Below are positions 16,559 through 21,381 of a stretch of 21,381 nt of DNA, one piece after another. A program made the translations under genes and the position numbers. This DNA comes from Cyclostephanos tholiformis (lineage: Eukaryota > Bacillariophyta > Thalassiosirophyceae > Thalassiosirales > Thalassiosiraceae). The stretch lies in assembly GCA_036939975.1 (NCBI GenBank), contig JALLPB010000174.1, positions 1 through 21,381 of the forward strand, in the 5' to 3' direction. The notes under the pieces were generated by a model. That model was not told the DNA's origin. It searched no databases and saw only the letters and a list, made by a program, of their open reading frames with translations. The first letter of the stretch is position 1. Each line of letters opens with the position of its first letter.

Positions 16559-17398
16559 TGGCCGACGACATTTTCAAATGGATTCGCAACATTTCATCTC
16601 TCAATGATGAGCAGCTCAAACAAGAAATCGACCTTGTTCACCAGTCTTCCATCAAAGCTTTTGCTAGAGCTCTTGCCAAAGTCAGACGTCTCGAAGTTGA
16701 TACTCACACTCTTCGCAATGGAGCACTTACAGAGCATGACTTTGCCTGATACAATCAATTTGCTTCTCTCAATTGGTGAACAAACCGTCACTGCTGTCAA
16801 CTCCAATGTCCCAGTCAGCCCATTCCCATACAACGTTAGCACTCACATGGACGTCGACTCTGGAATCAAAGTTTTGACTCGAAGAATCACAGTACACAAG
16901 TCTGAGATACCATCTGGTTGAGACAGCAGCTCACAAGCTACTCATCTTCAACTCCGTCAGTTTATTGGTCAAGACTTGGCCGCTTTGGAGCTTTGTTTCA
17001 AAAATCAAAAGGATTTCAACGACTATACAACAAAACATTTCAATTGGAAATACACCATGTGTCATTTGTACATTGTTTATTATCGATTTCTGAATGATTA
17101 CCCAATGTTTGTATACTCTGGATTACCCTGGACAACAATTCGCAACGAATGTACAAAATGGCGTCGTTGGCTGGACAGTGACGAAGCAAAAACTCTGTCC
17201 ACAGATAATTATTCGTCAAGCTCATTCTGGAAGGGGACTTTGCCGGCATATCGTGAAACCATTGACATTGACGACAACTCTATCAATTCACCAGACAGTT
17301 TTCATTTGATTGAAGATGATGGAGAGAGGGATGGCAATCAATCCGCTCAAGACGACATGATTCTTTCTGGTAGTATAGTCAATTTGAATATAAAATGA
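16558..17398 (+). pseudogene. Unknown gene, broken by one frameshift and one in-frame TGA
   Basis: The frame starts at ATG 16558 (MADDIFKWIRNISSLNDEQL) and reaches TGA at 16747-16749. Protein-like sequence continues at once in the +1 frame (DTINLLLSIGEQTVTAVN) to a TGA at 16919-16921, then goes on in that same frame (QLRQFIGQDLAALELCFKNQ) to a final TGA at 17396. Together the pieces make about 280 residues of ordinary composition, with an aromatic-rich core (WKYTMCHLYIVYYRF) and an acidic C-terminus. I do not recognise a domain. The reading quality on both sides of each lesion argues for one ancestral gene. Alternatives to decay are sequence error, or recoding at GCC TGA (a +1 slip resembles antizyme sites). 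Confidence 0.55.
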
Positions 17399-17523
17399 AT
17401 TTGTGAACGGATTCCAAGTTTTTTGGAAAATTGTGTAATAGCATTCTTTTTGTGTCGTCATGTAGAGAAAGACGCGAATCTTAATTCAATTTTTCTTTGC
17501 TCAATTCTCTTCTGCCTCGCACT

Positions 17524-19114
17524 ATGGAGATGATTCACAAAATGAAGAAATCTTTGTACTTCCTCTCTTTCGCAGTTATACTGTCTGGTTTTGCTGGAGT
17601 TATTGCCCACTCCATTTCTTTCAGCACCCAAAGCTCAAACACGACCAACACATACAAGACCTCTTGGTTTGCCGCTGTATTCGCTATATCTGGACTCAAC
17701 CTTTTACAACTTCTCACAAAGGCACACTTTTCTAAAAAGTCGTTTTGGTTCGAGCTAGCTGTCATTGTATTACTTGGCTGTTCTTCCTTCATCTCTTTGG
17801 TCTGTCTTGGATACAGTCAGGAATGGCCGTCGTTTGCTTGGGTCTTTGTGACCTACATCTCAGTTGCAGCATCTGCAATTTATCTCCTTCAATGTAAAAA
17901 TGGGTCTGTATCAGATGAAAATCAAACCCGGACAGTTACAGACAAAGTGATAACCGCTGGTCTATATTTGCTTAAAGTGCTATTCATGTTGATTGTCTCT
18001 CTTCTGGCTTCTGGGAGTATATTGTCAGCGATAGCAAGTTCTTATCAACCAACTGGTCGACCGATATCTGTCTTCTTCGATGGAGCAAATTGTAATGGAA
18101 CCCTTCAAATTTATTGTATCGGCAACTCAAATATTTCCAAGCCCACCATTTTTATATTTTCATCTTCGGCTCATGGCATTGTGGATTTGTACGGTCTGCA
18201 GTATTTTCTCAGTACGCCAAACGGAACGAGCCGAAGAGTATGTACTCATGACCCTTTGGGATTTGGATGGAGTCAAGACCCATTTGATGGACAATTCACA
18301 AATTATGAGTATTTGTATTGACTCATGCTCTCATCAAACGAGTCTATGCCCTGGCACATTGTAGGATGGGGAGGTGGCGGTTTTACAATCATGTATTTGG
18401 CCAATAACCACACATCAAGTATCCAATCAGTCACATTTGTTGAAACATATCCACCTGGAATTGAATTCAGCTATTACGGTTATCAAAATGGCCTTAGTCA
18501 ACAAGCTATTTCGGAGTATCGTTCTGCACAAATTTCCTCGCGTATTGGGCTAGTCCAACTTATTTTATCAATGGCTATTCCGTGGGGTCTAATGGGACTA
18601 TTCATACCAATGTCGCCTCAGAATGAAGCTTACTATCCGCCTGAGCGCTGGTCTGAATTCAGAATGCAAATGTGGAAGAGCAAAGTTTGGATATCACAAT
18701 ATCAAGGACATCGACATTTACAGATGACTTCTGATTCTCAAGACCCATTGATATCTTTTGCACCACTTTCATCACAAATTCCTGTTTTTGGTGTAGGACT
18801 CCAGACCTCGTCATGGAGGGCATGAGAGGATAGGAGTAGAAGTGGTCTAAGTACCTTATACTACTACGTATATACTAACATTTGGTGTCTATTGCAATAC
18901 AACAGTAGCATGTGAAGCAAAGAGTCAAAATGGGCAAGATTGTACCCAACTTTCCTATTACAACACGAAAAAGTTTTCGATGATACAGCAAATCAATCCG
19001 AATGCTACGATTGCTGTAAATTCGGATGTTGATTGTTATTTGGATCTGCCTGTTCAGAAGCCTTTGTTTACCGCTTCATCTATTCTTAAGCTATATTCTG
19101 GAATCGAGGTGTGA
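17524..19114 (+). pseudogene. Multi-pass membrane alpha/beta-hydrolase-like protein, disrupted
   Basis: The first ATG is at 17524. About four hydrophobic helices come first (LYFLSFAVILSGFAGVIA; WFAAVFAISGLNLLQLL; FELAVIVLLGCSSFISLVCL; WVFVTYISVAASAIYLL) and a fifth (LFMLIVSLLASGSILSAIA). A lumenal alpha/beta-hydrolase-like domain follows: HDPLGFGWS matches the family's D-x-P-G-F-G-W-S block, and IVGWGGGGF occupies the nucleophile elbow. The frame has TGA at 18319-18321, continues immediately in the same frame, then breaks at a small insert (18792-18880). It resumes in another frame (CEAKSQNGQDCTQLSYY) to TGA 19112-19114. The nucleophile elbow lacks Ser (GWGGG instead of GHSxG) and the expected catalytic-His region reads NSDVDCYLD, so the domain looks non-catalytic even apart from the lesions. 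The break at 18792 could instead be an intron (see the separate feature). Confidence 0.65.
18792..18880. other. 89-bp insert flanked by TTTGG, or part of an intron
   Basis: The segment starts TGTAG and ends ACA (TG...CA) and is flanked by TTTGG at 18787-18791 and 18881-18885; the shared repeat extends to TTTGGTGT. Removing it with one repeat copy restores the frame as PVFGVYCNTT. The competing reading is an intron at 18791-18905: donor GTGTAG, a perfect TACTAAC branch point at 18873-18879 and acceptor CAACAG, also frame-restoring (PVFVACEAK). The sequence alone does not decide. Confidence 0.45.
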
Positions 19115-19132
19115 AATGCCAAATTAAAGTTT

Positions 19133-19138
19133 AATAAA
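19133..19138 (+). terminator. AATAAA polyadenylation signal
   Basis: AATAAA begins 18 nt after the final TGA of the hydrolase-like gene, supporting 19112-19114 as its original stop and a eukaryotic origin. Confidence 0.5.
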
Positions 19139-19277
19139 AAAATTGATTTTGTTTTTTGAATGTAACTGTCACTTTATAATTTGGAAGAGTTTCACAAACA
19201 AAGTAGTACTCTCGTTATAACTTATAAACGTTTTCAAGATGCAATATTTATTTCAGTCTTCACATACACATATCACT

Positions 19278-19880
19278 CTACTTATTGAATCGATTTTTGT
19301 TTTTGAGCTGAACAAAGGCAGCGAACCCAGTCACAAGAAGTCCAGCAACAGCAACAGACTTTCCAGTTATGTATCCACGGGATGCCATGGCTCTGGCCAA
19401 ATTTTTTTCGCTGGCTAATCCGGAATTGTGCATATGAAAGTCGAACTTTCCAGGTTCTGCAGAATCGACTCCTTGTTTGAATATTTCCGCTGCCTTCTTG
19501 ATGTTCCAAGACCTCCAAAGAGCTTTTGACACAATTCCAACGCCAGTCAAAGTAGTCACATAGAAACCCATTTGGTCGACAGGGTAATCGAAATTCCATG
19601 ACCTTTGAGTATGAGAATAGAAAGGAGACTTGGACCAGTCCTTTTCCGGTACTGGAGGAGGAAAAGAGGCTGCTGCTTGGAGGATTTTGTAGATATCTTG
19701 CTCTCTTCTGTCCAAGCGAGTGATTTCATCTTTGACAGCTTGAAGTTCTGGGTCTGGTTGTTGAAGCCAACGATACAAGAAGAACTGTTGCTGATGAGAC
19801 TTTGAGAGTTCAAGTTGTTTTTGAGAGAGTTGCTTGAGCTCTTGTTGAATCTTTTCAATTTCTATTTTCTCGTCGTTCAT
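19278..19880 (-). CDS. Small two-helix membrane protein with N-terminal coiled coil, 200 residues
   Basis: Unrecognised with certainty. Residues 1-35 are Gln/Glu/Lys-rich and probably form a coiled coil (IEKIQQELKQLSQKQLEL), and a second helix lies at about 50-72. A Pro/aromatic linker follows (SFPPPVPEKDWSKSPFYSH), then two hydrophobic helices: GFYVTTLTGVGIVSKALW (about 105-122) and KSVAVAGLLVTGFAAFVQL (near the C-terminus), ending in a basic tail. The small two-helix layout with a LARAMASRGY stretch before helix 2 loosely recalls mitochondrial AIM11/TMEM242-type proteins, but I would not name it on that. Intact, ATG start, TAG stop, convergent with the hydrolase-like gene. Encoded in a single exon. 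Confidence 0.65.
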   Translation of the reverse strand: MNDEKIEIEKIQQELKQLSQKQLELSKSHQQQFFLYRWLQQPDPELQAVKDEITRLDRREQDIYKILQAAASFPPPVPEKDWSKSPFYSHTQRSWNFDYPVDQMGFYVTTLTGVGIVSKALWRSWNIKKAAEIFKQGVDSAEPGKFDFHMHNSGLASEKNLARAMASRGYITGKSVAVAGLLVTGFAAFVQLKNKNRFNK

Positions 19881-20017
19881 TTTAATTTTTTTTTTGTGAA
19901 AAAGACGGAAAGGTTACCCAAAAAGTTTGTTTTATTCTTAAATTTCAGGAATGGTATCATTCGGTGCTCTATCTATACTACTCACCAAACTCTCAACAAA
20001 GACATGTGGGGACTTAC

Positions 20018-21381
20018 CTTTGGATACTCGAGCAAGGACATGAGTTCTTTGGTGGAAAATACCATTATGCGTTGTGGTCCTTTATTGTCAGAATAAATGG
20101 CACTGTACTGCAAAAATGCTTTGCCCTTGCAGCTAGAGTATAGCTGTTCAACCTTGGCAATGGTATCGTATCCAAATGCAGCTTGACGAGCATTGTAAAC
20201 AAGCTTGGAAACTTGATAACGAGAAAGACCCACAAAACTCTCGCCATAGTGCTCACGAAAATGTGCAACACAATCCTGCCAAATACTTTTGGGAGCTTGG
20301 TGGCTGTGATCAGAGGAGACAGAACGCTTCTCTACCCACTGATGCATCAGATCTTGCACATCATCATTGAGGATAGTAGCTCCTTTGACTCGTGACAGAT
20401 CAATCCCATTCCGATGCATGCAACCAGGAGCATGCTCTCCGCGCGGAATCACAGCACCATCAGGCATGATCTTGATAACTGCATTGCACTTTTTTTCAGC
20501 ACGGTGACAAGAACACCTCATTTGCTTAGAACCATCTTCATTGGACTTGTGAAGAGTAAACTGAAAGCCATCATGCAATGTTGTTGTTGCAAACTTAACA
20601 GGGGCAATATGAAACACAATCAGATAGACTGCTACGGAATCAAAATATATTTGCAAATATGATAACGCACCTTCTTGGATGTTTGCTTCAACTGATTGTT
20701 GAATGCAGAAGCAGCAGGTTGGTGCTGAAACACTTCATCTTCAGAACAATCATCTTCATCACACTCACTATCGGCGGGAGGAGGAGGGTTTGACTTAGCA
20801 GCATAACAGGGAACTCTCTGCAGCTCATGCTCCACTCGACGATTGATTTCTTGCTCCATGCGTCTTGCCAACTCTACTTGGCGCTTGACTTCATAATCGA
20901 TAGTAGCTGAAGTCATTTTTGCTGCATAGGATGACGATAATCCAAGGGGCTGAGCCAACGATCTAAATGGTTGGGCAGGATCTTGAAATGCACCTTGAGA
21001 TACCCTGGTGTTTGCTGCATAGGATGATGATTCAAAGGGCAGAGCTGACGATCCAAATTGTCGGGCAGGATCTTGAAATGCACCTTGAGACACCTTGGCC
21101 TTCTTGATTGTCAGCGCACTGATACGATTGCTCTCGCTCTTTTGCCATTGTTCAAGAGTCATTGCACACCCTGGACAATATGGGCGAGGAATAGTAGGAG
21201 AAATATTCTCCTTTGATGAAGACGGAAACATGTCTGAGAATTGACCCAAATAGGGAAGAGAGACATGGTTTGCGGCAAATACAATATCGTCATGAGTTTG
21301 GGTCATTGGAACAAATCTGAGGCAATAATTTTGTAGAGCGCAAGCAGACGCACCTGATGCATATTTCACATTGCCGGTAGG
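20018..21381 (-). CDS. Mutator-like transposase-type protein, N-terminal part with FLYWCH-like zinc finger (partial)
   Basis: The frame is open to the right edge, so the start lies outside. Exons on the minus strand: 21381-20671 and 20593-20018. Exon 1 holds a CPGC pair, two tandem 30-residue repeats (VSQGAFQDPA...SSSYAA), an Arg/Glu-rich helix and an acidic Ser/Asp/Glu patch. Exon 2 holds the finger C-x-C-x6-C ... H-x5-H (CSCHRAEKKCNAV ... EHAPGCMH), then helices and IMVFSTKELMSLLEYPK. FLYWCH/WRKY-GCM1-type fingers in front of such a segment are typical of MULE transposases and proteins domesticated from them. The DDE catalytic domain would come next but is not visible. A GTAAGT donor at 20017-20012 sits where the frame runs out, so another exon may follow, but no convincing one exists before 19880. 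Either a truncated element or a short host gene. Confidence 0.6.
20594..20670 (-). other. Intron of the zinc-finger gene
   Basis: The minus strand has donor GTGCGT at 20670 and an acceptor ending CCCCTGTTAAG at 20594, 77 bp, phase 0. It joins QLKQTSKK to FATTTLHDGFQF, linking the acidic/coiled part with the zinc finger. Confidence 0.65.
20921..21094 (-). repeat. In-frame tandem repeat of about 90 bp
   Basis: Two copies (20921-21004 and 21014-21094) share GGGCAGGATCTTGAAATGCA, offset by 90 bp, and GCTGCATAGGATGA, offset by 93 bp. Spacing is a multiple of three and the frame is kept, giving two VSQGAFQDPA...YAA units. Confidence 0.85.

Noticed and set aside
18285..18345. A tiny intron that would remove the TGA at 18319
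   Set aside because: The only GT...AG pair around it would be about 34 bp, has no branch point and gives no better protein join.
1..21381. tRNA or rRNA genes
   Set aside because: Reading both strands I found no cloverleaf with TTCRA arm and no rRNA-like conserved block.

Overview
The window is eukaryotic nuclear DNA. It carries spliced protein genes with GT-AG introns, AATAAA polyadenylation signals, microsatellites and a Ty1/copia LTR retrotransposon. The best-supported part, about 2.6-15.4 kb, looks like a diatom or another alga with a secondary red plastid. Its leucyl-tRNA synthetase is of the bacterial/organellar type and starts with an ER signal peptide followed by a transit-peptide-like stretch. 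The copia element resembles the intact copia elements of stramenopiles. This lineage call is an inference from architecture, not from a database search.

Layout. Positions 1-2640 hold no gene I can defend: pyrimidine-rich degenerate repeats, a stretch of ACATGTC/CCAACATG motifs, a long purine-rich AAAGAC/AAAGATGAAGAT satellite, and a GCTCAG-type repeat that could encode an Ala/Gln helix. Positions 2673-6227 (minus) hold a complete four-exon organellar LeuRS; its KMSKS signature is assembled across intron 3. Positions 6946-8267 (minus) hold a two-exon type II membrane glycosyltransferase with a DXD motif. Positions 8466-15433 (minus) hold a copia retrotransposon with a complete 3' LTR, intact Pol and Gag, and the outer 72 bp of the 5' LTR. 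Gag and Pol lie in different frames, joined by a textbook -1 frameshift signal (CCCAAAA plus a GC-rich hairpin). The gag ATG lies inside a primer-binding site that resembles the Drosophila copia site, which pairs with the anticodon arm of initiator tRNA-Met.

At 15434 a single N interrupts the 5' LTR. To its right the DNA is visibly more AT-rich and the gene style changes. Positions 15478-19114 hold two small divergent unknown genes, five copies of the palindrome TTACAASTTGTAA ending exactly at a start codon, a broken unknown gene (one frameshift and one in-frame TGA), and a broken multi-pass membrane alpha/beta-hydrolase-like gene. The last has an in-frame TGA, a TG...CA insert flanked by TTTGG, and no catalytic Ser. 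Next come a small two-helix membrane protein on the minus strand (19278-19880) and the 5' part of a Mutator-like transposase-type gene with a FLYWCH-like zinc finger (20018-21381, minus), which runs off the window.

The break inside a multicopy LTR, marked by one N and a composition change, makes a chimeric join plausible. I would not assume that the left and right arms come from the same locus, or even the same organism, without read evidence. I see no operon or multi-gene system. The most interesting items are the retroelement's translation and priming signals, the palindrome cluster, and the decaying pseudoenzyme gene with its small insert.
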